From Halorubrum sp. SD626R (GTDB lineage Archaea; Halobacteriota; Halobacteria; Halobacteriales; Haloferacaceae), in contig NZ_CVRT01000141.1 in assembly GCF_001261915.1 (NCBI RefSeq), positions 1-37,759 on the forward strand: DNA of 37,759 nucleotides. Reading direction: 5' to 3'. The position numbers were made by a program, and so were the translations under genes. Under the pieces are notes generated by a model. The model made no database searches. It saw only the letters and a program-made list of their open reading frames with translations, and had not been told where the DNA came from. This document shows positions 16,567 to 24,927 of the stretch, piece by piece; the stretch's first letter is position 1, and every line of letters begins with the position of its first letter.

Positions 16567-17850
16567 CTATCCCCGGAAGAGGCTCGCGTGGACCGGCGCG
16601 TGGTCCGACTCGGGGCGCGCGGACGCCTCGTCCTCACCGCCGTCGTCAGAGACGGCTCGGCCCTCGACCCCCTCTGCGAGGAAGTCGCGGAGCGGCGGCC
16701 CGACGTGTTCGGGCTCGACGAGGAACGCGTCGTGGCCGTGGTCGGAGTCGATCACGTGGTGGGCGACGGGGACGTCGCGGTCGCGGAAGGCGGTCGCGAG
16801 CGACGCGGACTGCTCGACGGTGAAGTGCCAGTCGGCGGTGAAGCTCAACAGGAGCGCCTCGCCCTCGAAGGCGGCGAGCGCGTCGGCGTCGGTGCCGTGG
16901 CCCGCGGAGAGGTCGTACTCGTCCATCGCGCGCGTGAGGTAGAGGTAGCTGTTGGCGTCGAAGCGCTCGCTGAACCCCTCGGCCTGGTAGTCGAGGTACG
17001 ACTCCACCTCCCGGTACGGGAAGAAGGCCGCCGTCGGCTCCGGCGGCAGCCCGAGGTCGCCCTCCTCGCGCGTCAGCGAGTCCCGGCCCGCGGAGCGCCG
17101 GCCGAACTTGCGCTCCATCGAGGCCTTCGAGAGGTACATGATGTGGCCGATCTGGCGGGCCAAGGCGAGTCCCTCGTCGGGGGAGGGCCGGTCCTCGCCG
17201 TAGTAGTCGCCGCCGTTCCAGTGTTTGTCCGCGCGGATCGCCCGGCGCGCGACCGCGTCGAGCGCGAGGCACTGGGCGTCGAGCCGCCCGGCGGTCGCGA
17301 TGGCGACGACTCGGTCGACGTCGTCCGGGTAGCGCTTCGCCCACTCCAAGACGTTCATCCCGCCGACGCTGCCGCCGACGACGGCGCGCAGCCGGCCGAC
17401 GCCGAGCTGGTCGAGCAGGCGCCGCTGCGCGCGCGCCCAGTCCTCGACCTGCACGGGCGGGAAGGCGGTCCCCCACCGGTCGTGGTCGGGCTCGTCGGGG
17501 AGGTCGAGGTCGGCGGGGCGCTCGCTCGTCGGGCCGGTCGTGCCGTAACAGGAGCCGGGGACGTTCGCGCAGACGACGAAGTACTCCGTCGTGTCGATCG
17601 CCTTCCCCGGGCCGACGATGTCGTCCCACCAGGCGCGGGCCTGCCCGGCCTGCCCCGCGTCCCCCTCCGGCGACGGCGAGCGCGCGACGTTCTGGCTCCC
17701 GGTGAGCGCGTGACAGATCAGCACGACGTTGTCGCCGTCGAACTCTCCGTGCGTCTCGTAGGCCATCTCGAGGTCCGGGACCGACTGGCCGCACTCGAAC
17801 GTGAACTCGCCGAGCGAGACGATCCCCGTCTCCGAGGGCGTGGCGCTCAT
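16567..17850 (-). CDS. metX: Homoserine O-acetyltransferase
   Basis: 427-residue alpha/beta-hydrolase that acetylates homoserine with acetyl-CoA, the first committed step to homocysteine and methionine. [10 protein letters not shown] forms the oxyanion region, the nucleophile serine is in [13 protein letters not shown], and the catalytic His is in [13 protein letters not shown] near the C-terminus. A C-terminal extension of about 30 acidic residues follows the core, and a short insert lies after residue 200, so the protein is longer than most bacterial MetX. Its ATG overlaps the metY stop by one base (TGATG), so both are made from one transcript. The substrate (acetyl versus succinyl donor) is assigned from the pairing with MetY. 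Confidence 0.93.
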   Translation of the reverse strand: MSATPSETGIVSLGEFTFECGQSVPDLEMAYETHGEFDGDNVVLICHALTGSQNVARSPSPEGDAGQAGQARAWWDDIVGPGKAIDTTEYFVVCANVPGSCYGTTGPTSERPADLDLPDEPDHDRWGTAFPPVQVEDWARAQRRLLDQLGVGRLRAVVGGSVGGMNVLEWAKRYPDDVDRVVAIATAGRLDAQCLALDAVARRAIRADKHWNGGDYYGEDRPSPDEGLALARQIGHIMYLSKASMERKFGRRSAGRDSLTREEGDLGLPPEPTAAFFPYREVESYLDYQAEGFSERFDANSYLYLTRAMDEYDLSAGHGTDADALAAFEGEALLLSFTADWHFTVEQSASLATAFRDRDVPVAHHVIDSDHGHDAFLVEPEHVGPPLRDFLAEGVEGRAVSDDGGEDEASARPESDHAPVHASLFRG

Positions 17851-19142
17851 CAGTTCCCCCCGGCGGCGCGCTCGCCCGCCGCCAGCCCGCGGTCGAGGTC
17901 GTCGATCACGTCGTCCGCGTCCTCGATTCCGACGGAGAGCCGGAGCATCTCCGGGTAGACGCCGGCGAGGCGCTGCTGCGTCTCGTCCATCTGGGCGTGC
18001 GTCGTGGAGGCCGGGTGGATGACGAGCGTCTTCGCGTCCCCGATGTTCGCGAGGAAGCTCGTCAGGTCGACGGCCTCGCAGAACGTCTTGGCGGCCTCGT
18101 AGCCGCCGTCGACGCCGAACGTGACCATGCCCCCGAAGCCGTCGAGATATTCGGCCGCGTTGCCGTGGCTCTGGTGGTCCTCGAAGCCGGGGTACGCCAC
18201 CCAGTCGACCCGGTCGTCGTCGCGGAGGAACTCGGCGACGGTCCGGGCGTTCTCGCAGTGACGCTCCATCCGGAGCGGGAGCGTGTTAAGCCCCTGGATC
18301 GTCTGCCACGCGTCGAAGGGCGACTGCTGGCCGCCGGTCGGCCGCACCCCGCGCTGGCGGGCGACGTTCGCGAAGGCGGCGTCGCCGAACTGCTCGGTGA
18401 AGTCGATCGGGAACGCCGGCGACTCGCCGTCGAGCTCGTCGTAGTCCGCGTCGGGGTGGTCCCACGGGAACTGCCCGCCGTCGACGAGGACGCCGCCGAC
18501 AGTGGTCCCGTTGCCGGTGATCCACTTCGTCGTCGACTCCCAGGTGATGTCGGCGCCGTGCTCGAACGGCCGACAGAGGTACGGGGTCGCGAACGTGTTG
18601 TCGACGACGAGCGGGACCGCGTTGTCGTGGGCGATCTCGGCGAGCCGCTCGAAGTCGGGGGTGACGAGCGAGGGGTTCGCGATCGTCTCCACGTGGACGA
18701 ACGCGGTGTCCTCGTCGATCACGTCCGCGTACGCCTCGTAGTCGAGGGTGTCGACGAGCCGGGCCTCGACCCCGCGGCGGTTCGCGATGCTCGTGAGGTA
18801 CGCGGCCGTGCCGCCGTACATCTCGGAGCTGGCGACGACGTTGTCGCCCGCGCTCGCGAGGACGGTCGTGATGGCGTCGAAGGCGGCCATCCCCGAGCCG
18901 GTCGCGACCGCGTCCGTGCCGCCGGAGAGATCGGCGAGGCGGTCTTCGAGGACACCCACGGTCGGGTTGGAGAGCCGGGAGTAGATGTGGCCCTCCGCCC
19001 GGAGCGCGTACATCTCCGCCGCCGTGTCCGCGTCGTCGAAGACGAAGGAGGTCGTCTGGTGGATCGGGGTCGCGCGCGACCCGGTCGCCGGGTCGGGCTC
19101 GGCGCCGGCGTGGAGACTCCGGGTGTTGAACCCACGTGTCAT
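17850..19142 (-). CDS. metY: O-acetylhomoserine sulfhydrylase (PLP enzyme)
   Basis: 430-residue cystathionine-gamma-synthase-family enzyme that joins O-acetylhomoserine with sulfide to give homocysteine. The N-terminus [12 protein letters not shown] is classic. The PLP lysine is in [12 protein letters not shown], and [14 protein letters not shown] and [11 protein letters not shown] mark the cofactor and substrate regions. The length is normal. It is the first gene of the metY-metX pair. The promoter region (19150-19185) contains ATATATTGAGATATATG and, directly upstream, TAACCGTCAGTTA, a short palindrome that could be an operator. Confidence 0.93.
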   Translation of the reverse strand: MTRGFNTRSLHAGAEPDPATGSRATPIHQTTSFVFDDADTAAEMYALRAEGHIYSRLSNPTVGVLEDRLADLSGGTDAVATGSGMAAFDAITTVLASAGDNVVASSEMYGGTAAYLTSIANRRGVEARLVDTLDYEAYADVIDEDTAFVHVETIANPSLVTPDFERLAEIAHDNAVPLVVDNTFATPYLCRPFEHGADITWESTTKWITGNGTTVGGVLVDGGQFPWDHPDADYDELDGESPAFPIDFTEQFGDAAFANVARQRGVRPTGGQQSPFDAWQTIQGLNTLPLRMERHCENARTVAEFLRDDDRVDWVAYPGFEDHQSHGNAAEYLDGFGGMVTFGVDGGYEAAKTFCEAVDLTSFLANIGDAKTLVIHPASTTHAQMDETQQRLAGVYPEMLRLSVGIEDADDVIDDLDRGLAAGERAAGGN

Positions 19143-19161
19143 GTGTCTAGTGCATATATCT

Positions 19162-19185
19162 CAATATATCTATAACCGTCAGTTA
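19162..19185 (-). promoter_or_regulatory. metYX promoter: TATA element plus possible palindromic operator
   Basis: On the minus strand AGATATATTG is centred about 24 nt before the metY ATG (19142). Touching its upstream side is a TAAC-5nt-GTTA palindrome (19173-19185), at the place where a regulator could block or recruit TBP/TFB. Confidence 0.45.
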
Positions 19186-19300
19186 CGGCAAGTGATGCCT
19201 CGGCCTGCGTCGGAGCGGCGAGATCGACCCGAGTGCGGTCGTCTCTCGCCGCCCCCACCGAAGCGTGAGTTTATCCCCGATCGCGAGCCAACGGTCGGTA

Positions 19301-20722
19301 ATGGCAGTGGCCGATCTCCCCGTGCCGGACCTCGCCGAGCGCGCGAGCGCCTGCGCCGACCGCCTCCGCGCCGCCGACCGGGTGCTGCTCGCGTCCCACA
19401 TCGACGCCGACGGGCTCACAAGCGGCGCGATCGCCTCGCAGGCGCTCGCGCGCGCCGGGATCGACCACGAGGTCGTCTTCGAGAAGCAGCTGGACGCCGA
19501 GTCGATCGCGGGGATCGCCGCCCGCGAGTTCGACGTGGTGCTGTTCACCGACTTCGGCTCCGGCCAGCTCGACGCCATCGGCGAGCACGAGGACCGCGGC
19601 GACTTCGTCCCCGTGATCGCCGACCACCACCAGCCGGCCGACCGCGACACCGAGTTCCACCTCAATCCGCTGTTGGAGGGAATTAACGGGGCGAGCGAGC
19701 TGTCGGGCGCCGGCGCGAGCTACGTCCTCGCCCGGGCGCTGGAGGGGCCCGACGGCGACAACCGCGACCTCGCCGCGCTGGCGGTCGTCGGCGCCGTCGG
19801 CGACATGCAGGACTCCGACGGCGGGCTCGTCGGCGCCAACGAGGCGATCGTCGCCGACGGCGTCGACGCCGGCGTCATCGAGGCGCGCACCGACCTGGAC
19901 CTGTACGGGAGACAGACGCGTCCGCTGCCGAAGCTGCTGGAGTACGCCTCGGACGTGAAGATCCCCGGCGTCTCGAACGACGAGGCGGGGGCCATCGCCT
20001 TCCTCACCGACCTCGACGTCGACGTGAAACGCGACGGGGAGTGGCGCCGCTGGGTCGACCTCGACGGGGGGGAGCGGCAGACGATCGCCTCCGCCCTGAT
20101 GCGCCGCGCCGTCGCATCCGGGGTTCCCGCGGACCGGATCGAGGCGCTCGTCGGCACCTCCTACACCCTCGTCGACGAGGAGCCCGGCACGGAGCTGCGG
20201 GACGTGAGCGAGTTCTCCACGTTGCTCAACGCCACCGCCCGGTACGAGCGCGCCGACGTGGGGCTCGCGGTGTGTCTCGGCGACCGCGATGACGCCCTCG
20301 CCGAGGCGCGGCGACTCCTCCGGAATCACCGCCGGAACCTCTCCGAGGGGCTCCAGTGGGTGAAGACGGAGGGCGTCACGGACGAAGCGCACCTCCAGTG
20401 GTTCGACGCCGGCTCGCGGATCCGCGAGACGATCGTCGGCATCGTCGCCGGGATGGCGATCGGCTCGCCAGCGGTCGACCGCTCGAAGCCCGTGATCGCG
20501 TTCGCGGAGGAGAGCGCCGAGAAGCTGAAGGTGTCCTCGCGGGGGTCACACAGCCTCGTGCGCCAGGGGCTCGACCTCTCGTCGGTGATGCGCGAGGCGA
20601 GTCAGGCCGTCGGCGGCGACGGCGGCGGCCACGACGTGGCCGCGGGCGCGACGATCCCGATCGACGAGCGCGACGCGTTCCTCGCCGAGGCGGATCGGCT
20701 GGTCGGCGAGCAGCTCGCGTGA
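19301..20722 (+). CDS. DHH family phosphoesterase, RecJ-like
   Basis: 473 residues of the DHH/DHHA1 superfamily, which includes RecJ single-strand exonucleases and archaeal GINS-associated nucleases. Motifs are ASHIDADGLTSGAI, LFTDFGSGQ, VIADHHQPAD (the DHH motif), GAVGDMQ, and the DHHA1 signature GGDGGGHDVAAGA near the C-terminus. The role may be DNA repair or primer removal, or oligonucleotide degradation. Several RecJ-like paralogues exist in each haloarchaeon, so I leave the symbol empty. An upstream GTG at 19265 is in frame, but a TATA-like AGTTTATCC lies about 30 nt before the ATG at 19301, which favours the shorter form. Confidence 0.88.
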   Translation: MAVADLPVPDLAERASACADRLRAADRVLLASHIDADGLTSGAIASQALARAGIDHEVVFEKQLDAESIAGIAAREFDVVLFTDFGSGQLDAIGEHEDRGDFVPVIADHHQPADRDTEFHLNPLLEGINGASELSGAGASYVLARALEGPDGDNRDLAALAVVGAVGDMQDSDGGLVGANEAIVADGVDAGVIEARTDLDLYGRQTRPLPKLLEYASDVKIPGVSNDEAGAIAFLTDLDVDVKRDGEWRRWVDLDGGERQTIASALMRRAVASGVPADRIEALVGTSYTLVDEEPGTELRDVSEFSTLLNATARYERADVGLAVCLGDRDDALAEARRLLRNHRRNLSEGLQWVKTEGVTDEAHLQWFDAGSRIRETIVGIVAGMAIGSPAVDRSKPVIAFAEESAEKLKVSSRGSHSLVRQGLDLSSVMREASQAVGGDGGGHDVAAGATIPIDERDAFLAEADRLVGEQLA

Positions 20723-20757
20723 GGCGGTCCGGGAGGGAGAACCGCGACCGAACCCGG

Positions 20758-21057
20758 TCACTTCAGCGTCGCGTAGGCGAGCAGCGACACCGCGAGCAGT
20801 TCGAGCACGCGCATCCCGAGCACGACCCGTCCGACGAGCGGATCCATCGCGTACAGCGTCCGCATGCTGCTGAAAAAGAAGGCGATGGAGACGAGGTTCT
20901 CGACCAGCAGGACGGCGCTGAACCCCAGCAGCCCCAGGAGTAGCGTCGAGCCGAACTCCCGGTAGTTGTCGAGCCAGACCGCGGCTAACACCGCCAGCAG
21001 CGCGCTGTTGATCCCGGTGATCAGGATGCCGAAAACGGTGGGGGTAGCGGGGTTCAT
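20758..21057 (-). CDS. Small membrane protein (DUF7521-like) paired with winged-helix gene
   Basis: 99 residues with three predicted membrane helices (about 6-28, 38-62, 78-98) and little else. I believe it belongs to a haloarchaeal family of ~100-residue membrane proteins (DUF7521) often found next to ArsR-type regulators. Its start overlaps the stop of the upstream regulator by four bases (ATGA), giving a translationally coupled pair. A longer reading frame upstream exists, but it is only the regulator gene read out of frame. A similar protein occurs at 25450-25788, also beside a winged-helix gene. A membrane sensor or inhibitor for the regulator is a possible role. Confidence 0.75.
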   Translation of the reverse strand: MNPATPTVFGILITGINSALLAVLAAVWLDNYREFGSTLLLGLLGFSAVLLVENLVSIAFFFSSMRTLYAMDPLVGRVVLGMRVLELLAVSLLAYATLK

Positions 21058-21335
21058 CCGGCGTCCACCTCCGACGTGATCTCCTCGAACGCGTCCGCGT
21101 GGCGCTCGAAGCGGTCGGTCAGGAAGTAGAGCTTCCCGTAGTCGTGGTCGCTCGGCTCGACGACGTCGTGGTCTTGCAGCATCTCTAGGTGGTGGGTGAC
21201 CGTGTTGTAGTCGACGTCCAGTTCCTCCGCGAGCTCGTTCGCGTTCCGGGGGCGGGCGCGGAGTTCCCGGACGATCCGGACCCTGTTGGCGCCACCGCGG
21301 CTCGCGACGAACAGGTACCACAGGGCCTTCTCCAT
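21054..21335 (-). CDS. Winged-helix (ArsR-like) transcription regulator
   Basis: 93-residue winged helix-turn-helix protein. Residues 15-60 read RVRIVRELRARPRNANELAE then LDVDYNTVTHHLEMLQDHDVVEPS, the typical DNA-reading helix of ArsR-type proteins, followed by the wing (GKLYFLTDRF). No metal-binding cysteines are present, so it is not a classical metal sensor. It is translationally coupled to the membrane protein at 20758-21057. A TATA-like ACTTTTATC lies about 30 nt before the ATG. Known haloarchaeal relatives repress their own operons; the signal here is unknown. Confidence 0.85.
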   Translation of the reverse strand: MEKALWYLFVASRGGANRVRIVRELRARPRNANELAEELDVDYNTVTHHLEMLQDHDVVEPSDHDYGKLYFLTDRFERHADAFEEITSEVDAG

Positions 21336-21447
21336 CTGGCGTACTGTTGTGTTGGGGTGATGATAAAAGTCGTTTCGACCCGAACGGAGGGCCGGTGAGC
21401 GTCGCGGGGCGGCGGTTCGGGAGCGGGGTCCCGCGGCGGTCGACGCG

Positions 21448-23016
21448 TCAGCCGACCGTTCGGCGGACCCAGCCGGACGACCCGGTCGGGGACGGGTCGG
21501 AGCGCTCTCGGATCTGGCGGTTCCCTTCGCCGTCGACCGCGCGGACGACGACCTCGTGCGTGCCGTCGGGGTCGAAGACGTGGCGCCACTGCCGCCAGAC
21601 GTCGGCGTCCGGGAGGGGGTCGGAGAGGGCGGCGTCGGTCCACGAGTCGCCGCCGTCGGTCGAGACCTCGACCCGGTCGATCCCGCGCGTTCCGGCGTAC
21701 GCGTGGCCGGCGAGTTCGATCCGGCCGTCTCCGAGCTCGGAGATCCCCTCGCCCCAGAGCTTGGCGACCGTCTTCACCTCGCCGGTGCCCTCCCAGCCGC
21801 GCTCCTCCCAGTAGCCGTCCTCCTCGACGTTCAGCAGCTCGATCTCCGAGAGCCACTTCACGTTCGTCTCGCCCCAGTGGCCCGGGATCAGGACCCGGAC
21901 CGGGTGGCCGTGACCCGACGGGAGCTCCTTCCCGTTCATCCCCCACGCGAGGAATCCCTCAGCGAGGACGTCGACCGGGAACTGTACGTAGTACCCGTCC
22001 TCGCCGCGCAGCATCGCGCAGTCGCAGTCTCCCTGCGGGTCGACGGATTCGAGCAGCGGGCGGATCGGGGTCCCCGTCCAGACGGCGTTGTCCAGCTTCC
22101 GGCCGTTCAGGTCCTCGCCGACACACCGGAGCGTCACCGCGCGGTGTTCGACCGGTCGGTCGATCAGTTCGTCGAACGTGACCGTCCGTTCGGCACCGGT
22201 CTCGCCGGTGAACGTCAGCGACCACTCGGTCGCGGCGACCTCCGGGTCGAACTCCGCGATGTCGACGTTGTAGAACTCCCCGATCGGGCTCACCATGCCG
22301 TGGAGGTCGTCGCTCTCGACCGCCAGCGAGGCCGAGTCGAGCGCTTCGAGGCGTGCGGTCGCGCCCTCGGACCGCGGGGCGTCGGCGAGCGTCTCGTCGT
22401 CGCCCCCGAGCGACCGCCGACCGACGACCGCCGCCGCGGCGAACCCGAGCGCCCCCGCGACGGCGCCGAGCGTCCGCCGCCGCACCGCGTCCACGGCGCC
22501 CCCCGACGGCTCCGCGACGGGGGAATCGTCCTCGGACGCAGCGGCGGACGAGGCCGGGGAGTCCGCAGTGAACGAGGCCGGAGACTCCGCGGCTGGCAGC
22601 GGCGGGAGACTGCCGACCGCGACGACCGCCGCCGCGGGGATCGCCACGCCCACCGCCTGCGTCGGATCGCCGGTCAGGCCGGCGGCGACCGGCCACGAGA
22701 CGAGAGCCGTCGCCGCGGCACCGACCAGCGACCGATCGGTGCGCGCGGAGAGTTTGAGTCCGCCGAACGCGACCGCACCGAACAGCCCGATCACGGCCGC
22801 GAACGCCATCGCGATGTGGATCAGGTGTCCCGCGTCGCCGACGGTCTCGATGGCGAACGTCACGATCGGCCCGGGCGTCAGGTTGACGATGGCCTGGTCG
22901 ACGGGGCGGACGACGAACGCGGGCGACCACCCCGTGACGAGGTACGAACCGGCGACCGCGGCCGTCCCGGCCGCCGCCGCGAGCAGCGCGTCTCGTCGCT
23001 CGGTAACGTCTATCAT
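21448..23016 (-). CDS. Membrane-anchored molybdopterin-dependent oxidoreductase (sulfite oxidase family)
   Basis: 522 residues. The N-terminal ~200 residues hold about five hydrophobic segments (near 10-30, 65-88, 97-113, 120-137, 183-200), separated by a disordered acidic-serine linker (141-178). Residues 230-420 are the sulfite-oxidase molybdopterin domain: EFYNVDIAEFDPEV, the Mo-ligand Cys298 in TLRCVGEDLNG, and GMNGKELPSGHGHPVRVLIP. The last ~100 residues are the Mo-cofactor oxidoreductase dimerisation domain (IELAGHAYAGTRGIDRVEVS), so this protein is closer to true sulfite oxidases than the shorter one at 9935. It probably faces the outside and oxidises sulfite or a similar compound. A 53-residue ORF ends 3 nt upstream and appears to lead the transcript. 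Confidence 0.88.
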   Translation of the reverse strand: MIDVTERRDALLAAAAGTAAVAGSYLVTGWSPAFVVRPVDQAIVNLTPGPIVTFAIETVGDAGHLIHIAMAFAAVIGLFGAVAFGGLKLSARTDRSLVGAAATALVSWPVAAGLTGDPTQAVGVAIPAAAVVAVGSLPPLPAAESPASFTADSPASSAAASEDDSPVAEPSGGAVDAVRRRTLGAVAGALGFAAAAVVGRRSLGGDDETLADAPRSEGATARLEALDSASLAVESDDLHGMVSPIGEFYNVDIAEFDPEVAATEWSLTFTGETGAERTVTFDELIDRPVEHRAVTLRCVGEDLNGRKLDNAVWTGTPIRPLLESVDPQGDCDCAMLRGEDGYYVQFPVDVLAEGFLAWGMNGKELPSGHGHPVRVLIPGHWGETNVKWLSEIELLNVEEDGYWEERGWEGTGEVKTVAKLWGEGISELGDGRIELAGHAYAGTRGIDRVEVSTDGGDSWTDAALSDPLPDADVWRQWRHVFDPDGTHEVVVRAVDGEGNRQIRERSDPSPTGSSGWVRRTVG

Positions 23017-23019
23017 AAT

Positions 23020-23181
23020 TTACGTCGGGGTTACAGTCACTTGAACCACGTCCTCGGCGGCCGGGGATGCGTGGCCGTCCTCACCGTCGCCCCCGCCCTC
23101 GCCGAGGCGGCCGGCGAGCGTCGGCGTCGCCAGTCCGTCGCTTGTCGCCGGGAACCCCCGCCGCGCGTCTCGGTCCGTCAT
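23020..23181 (-). CDS. Short ORF (53 codons) leading the Mo-oxidoreductase gene
   Basis: Starts MTDRDARRGFPATSDGLATP and ends DVVQVTVTPT, with a glycine/acid-rich middle. There is no hydrophobic segment or known motif. A TATA element (CTATATCCC on the minus strand, 23206-23212) lies about 28 nt before its ATG, so the mRNA would begin at this ORF. Its TAA is followed after 3 nt by the ATG of the oxidoreductase. The large gene would then depend on reinitiation behind this ORF. The peptide may be a real small protein, or the ORF may act only as a leader. No homologue comes to mind. Confidence 0.5.
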   Translation of the reverse strand: MTDRDARRGFPATSDGLATPTLAGRLGEGGGDGEDGHASPAAEDVVQVTVTPT

Positions 23182-23205
23182 ATTTCCGACGAGGGCGATG
23201 ACCGG

Positions 23206-23212
23206 GATATAG
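23206..23212 (-). promoter_or_regulatory. TATA element for the 23020-23181 / Mo-oxidoreductase unit
   Basis: CTATATC on the minus strand, centred about 28 nt before the ATG at 23181. No comparable element precedes the ATG at 23016, which argues that the small ORF is the first gene of the transcript. Confidence 0.5.
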
Positions 23213-23365
23213 ATTTTTCAATGACCGGACAACTTCGGTGCGAAGTCGGGGCGAGGTCCGTTCAAACTTCGTTCGGGATCCGGGCGCTGTCGGCGGGATA
23301 CCGTCGCTATCGCCGGGATAGAAGGAGCGCCTCGGAAGTGTGAGAACCGACGGATCGGGTCTGAC

Positions 23366-23392
23366 AACGGGTGTTAAACGGGTGGCAACGGG
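23366..23392. repeat. Three phased AACGGG repeats
   Basis: AACGGG occurs at 23366, 23377 and 23387, spaced 11 and 10 nt, about one helical turn each, inside the gap between two minus-strand genes (23182-23432). The phasing would put the words on one face of the DNA. The rest of this gap shows only the promoter at 23206. Confidence 0.35.
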
Positions 23393-23432
23393 CGGATCGG
23401 GGCGCGAGTGAGAGCGAGAACGCGAGTGAGCG

Positions 23433-23996
23433 TCAGGCCTCGCCGAGGTCGCGGAACATCGCGCGGTAGTCGTCGGCCGAGAGCGACTCCCCGAGGTCGT
23501 CGATGTCGGCGTCGAGGTCCTCCAGTCGCTCGACGAGCTCGGCGTACGCCTCGTTCCCCTCGCGCTGGGCGGCGGGCTTCTGCGAACTGAGCACCGCGCG
23601 CTTGCTCGCGAGGGCCGCCGCCTCCTGGACGAGGTCGTCGTACTCGCTGCGGGTGAGAAGGGTGTCGATCGCCGCCAGCAGCTTCGAGCGGCTGACGGGC
23701 TTGGTGAGATACAGGTCGAACCCCATGTCGATGATGTCGAAGTCGGGCTCGACCGCGGTGACCATCGCGACTCGGCAGTCGTGGCCGGCCTCGCGGATGT
23801 GTTCGAGCACGTCGTCGCCGCTTCCGTCCGGGAGCCGGCGGTCGAGAAGCACCACGTCGACGGCCTCGTCGACCCGGTCGATCGCCTCCGCGGCGGTCTC
23901 GGCGCGGTCGACATCGTACCGCCCTTCGAGGAAGCCGGCGTACAGCGCGGCGATGTCGGGCTCGTCTTCCACGACGAGGACCGAGGGGTCGCTCAC
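23433..23996 (-). CDS. Response regulator with HalX-type C-terminal domain
   Basis: 187 residues. Residues 4-117 are a receiver domain: acidic pocket Glu10/Asp11/Glu12, phospho-acceptor Asp52 in VVLLDRRLPDGSG, Thr80, and Lys99 in YLTKP. The C-terminal ~65 residues are a helical coiled segment (ALASKRAVLSSQKPAAQREG, ERLEDLDADIDDLGESL) of the kind called HalX, common in haloarchaea and without a DNA-binding fold. Output is probably by protein contact. The start is GTG: an in-frame stop lies three codons upstream and no ATG follows nearby. The GTG overlaps the stop of a 15-codon leader ORF. It is divergent from the KaiC-like ATPase at 24142 with a short shared control region. Confidence 0.88.
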   Translation of the reverse strand: MSDPSVLVVEDEPDIAALYAGFLEGRYDVDRAETAAEAIDRVDEAVDVVLLDRRLPDGSGDDVLEHIREAGHDCRVAMVTAVEPDFDIIDMGFDLYLTKPVSRSKLLAAIDTLLTRSEYDDLVQEAAALASKRAVLSSQKPAAQREGNEAYAELVERLEDLDADIDDLGESLSADDYRAMFRDLGEA

Positions 23997-24040
23997 CGCC
24001 GATCACCGCCGGAGTCGACGGGAGACGCTTCACCGGGCAT
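23993..24040 (-). CDS. 15-codon leader ORF overlapping the response-regulator start
   Basis: ATG at 24040 reads MPGEASPVDSGGDRR and stops with TGA, overlapping the response-regulator GTG (GTGA). A TATA-like element (24063-24072, minus) is centred about 28 nt before this ATG, so a leaderless transcript would start here. Translation of the regulator would then be coupled to the leader. Whether the peptide itself matters is unknown. Confidence 0.4.
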   Translation of the reverse strand: MPGEASPVDSGGDRR

Positions 24041-24062
24041 ACAGGAATGGGCGGCGTGTCGA

Positions 24063-24072
24063 GAAATAAAGC
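24063..24072 (-). promoter_or_regulatory. TATA-like element for leader ORF / response regulator
   Basis: GCTTTATTTC on the minus strand, about 28 nt before the ATG at 24040. Confidence 0.45.
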
Positions 24073-24107
24073 TGTCGCCGTCGGTCCGGCCGGTCGCGTC
24101 GGATCGT

Positions 24108-24117
24108 CTTTTATATA
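24108..24117 (+). promoter_or_regulatory. TATA element for the KaiC-like ATPase gene
   Basis: CTTTTATATA is centred about 28 nt before the ATG at 24142 and only about 16 nt before the in-frame ATG at 24130. A leaderless start at 24142 therefore fits best. Confidence 0.6.
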
Positions 24118-24141
24118 CTCCCGTCGCCAATGGTGGGACGA

Positions 24142-24873
24142 ATGTCAGAACTCGTCTCCACCGGGGTCGAGGGGCTCGACTCGATCCTCACCGGCGGCAT
24201 CACGGAGCGGTCGACGGTACTCGTCTCCGGGAACCCCGGGACCGGCAAGAGCATCTTCGGAATTCAGTACCTCCACCACGGCGTCACGGAACACGGCGAA
24301 CGCGGCGTCTACGTCTCCTTCGAGGAGGACGAGGCGGACATCCGCGGCGCCGCGGAGTCGATCGGTCTCGACGGGTTCGGCGACGCCGTCGACAGCGGCG
24401 ACATCGTGATCTTGGACAAGCGGGAGATGCTCCGCGAGACCGACTTCTCGACGGCGGTCGACCGGCTGCTCGACACGATCGAGGACGGCGACTTCGACCG
24501 GCTGGTGCTCGACTCGCTGTCGATGTTCCAGCTCTTCTTCGACGCCGAACAGGAGAAGCGGACGTACCTCCTGAAGTTCTCCGACATCCTCAAGGGGAAC
24601 GGGCTGACCTCGCTGCTCATCAACGAGCAGGGCGCCGTCTTCCCCGACACCGAGGTCGGCCTGGAGAACTTCCTCACGGACGGGAACATCTACTTCATTC
24701 AGACGCCGACAGACTCGGGCGTGAACCGGTACGTCTGGGTGGCGAAGATGCGGAAACAGGACATCGACACCGACATCTTCCCGATGGAGATCGGCGAGGG
24801 CGGGATCACCGTCCACGAGCGGGCCGGCGGGTTCTCGATGATGGGCGGCTCTGACAACCAGCCGTCGTTCTGA
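24142..24873 (+). CDS. KaiC/RadA-superfamily ATPase next to archaellum genes
   Basis: 243-residue single-domain KaiC-like ATPase. Walker A is GNPGTGKS (30-37), the KaiC-type catalytic glutamates are in YVSFEEDE (58-64), and Walker B is RLVLDS (120-125). The C-terminal glycine/serine tail (GGFSMMGGSDNQPSF) is flexible. It has one ATPase domain, unlike cyanobacterial KaiC with two, and lacks the KaiC phosphorylation site region. It is a relative of ArlH (33301-34050) but clearly a separate gene. Haloferax volcanii has KaiC-like proteins (Cir), and I recall one being linked to motility control. Here the place between a response regulator and a winged-helix regulator, just before the archaellin, suggests a regulator of motility. 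Confidence 0.85.
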   Translation: MSELVSTGVEGLDSILTGGITERSTVLVSGNPGTGKSIFGIQYLHHGVTEHGERGVYVSFEEDEADIRGAAESIGLDGFGDAVDSGDIVILDKREMLRETDFSTAVDRLLDTIEDGDFDRLVLDSLSMFQLFFDAEQEKRTYLLKFSDILKGNGLTSLLINEQGAVFPDTEVGLENFLTDGNIYFIQTPTDSGVNRYVWVAKMRKQDIDTDIFPMEIGEGGITVHERAGGFSMMGGSDNQPSF

Positions 24874-24901
24874 GCCGGAACGGAACGGAAGCGGACGGCG
24901 C

Positions 24902-24910
24902 GGGGGGGGG
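24902..24910. other. G9 homopolymer between convergent genes
   Basis: Nine consecutive G residues lie between the stop of the KaiC-like gene (24873) and the stop of the winged-helix gene (24928). The tract is intergenic, so length changes would not affect either protein. It is a spot where sequencing or replication may slip. Confidence 0.5.
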
Positions 24911-24927
24911 AACGTCGCGGGAGGGTA

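Noticed and set aside
24130..24141. Upstream ATG for the KaiC-like ATPase
   Set aside because: It lies only about 16 nt from the TATA centre; the ATG at 24142 fits the usual 27-nt distance.
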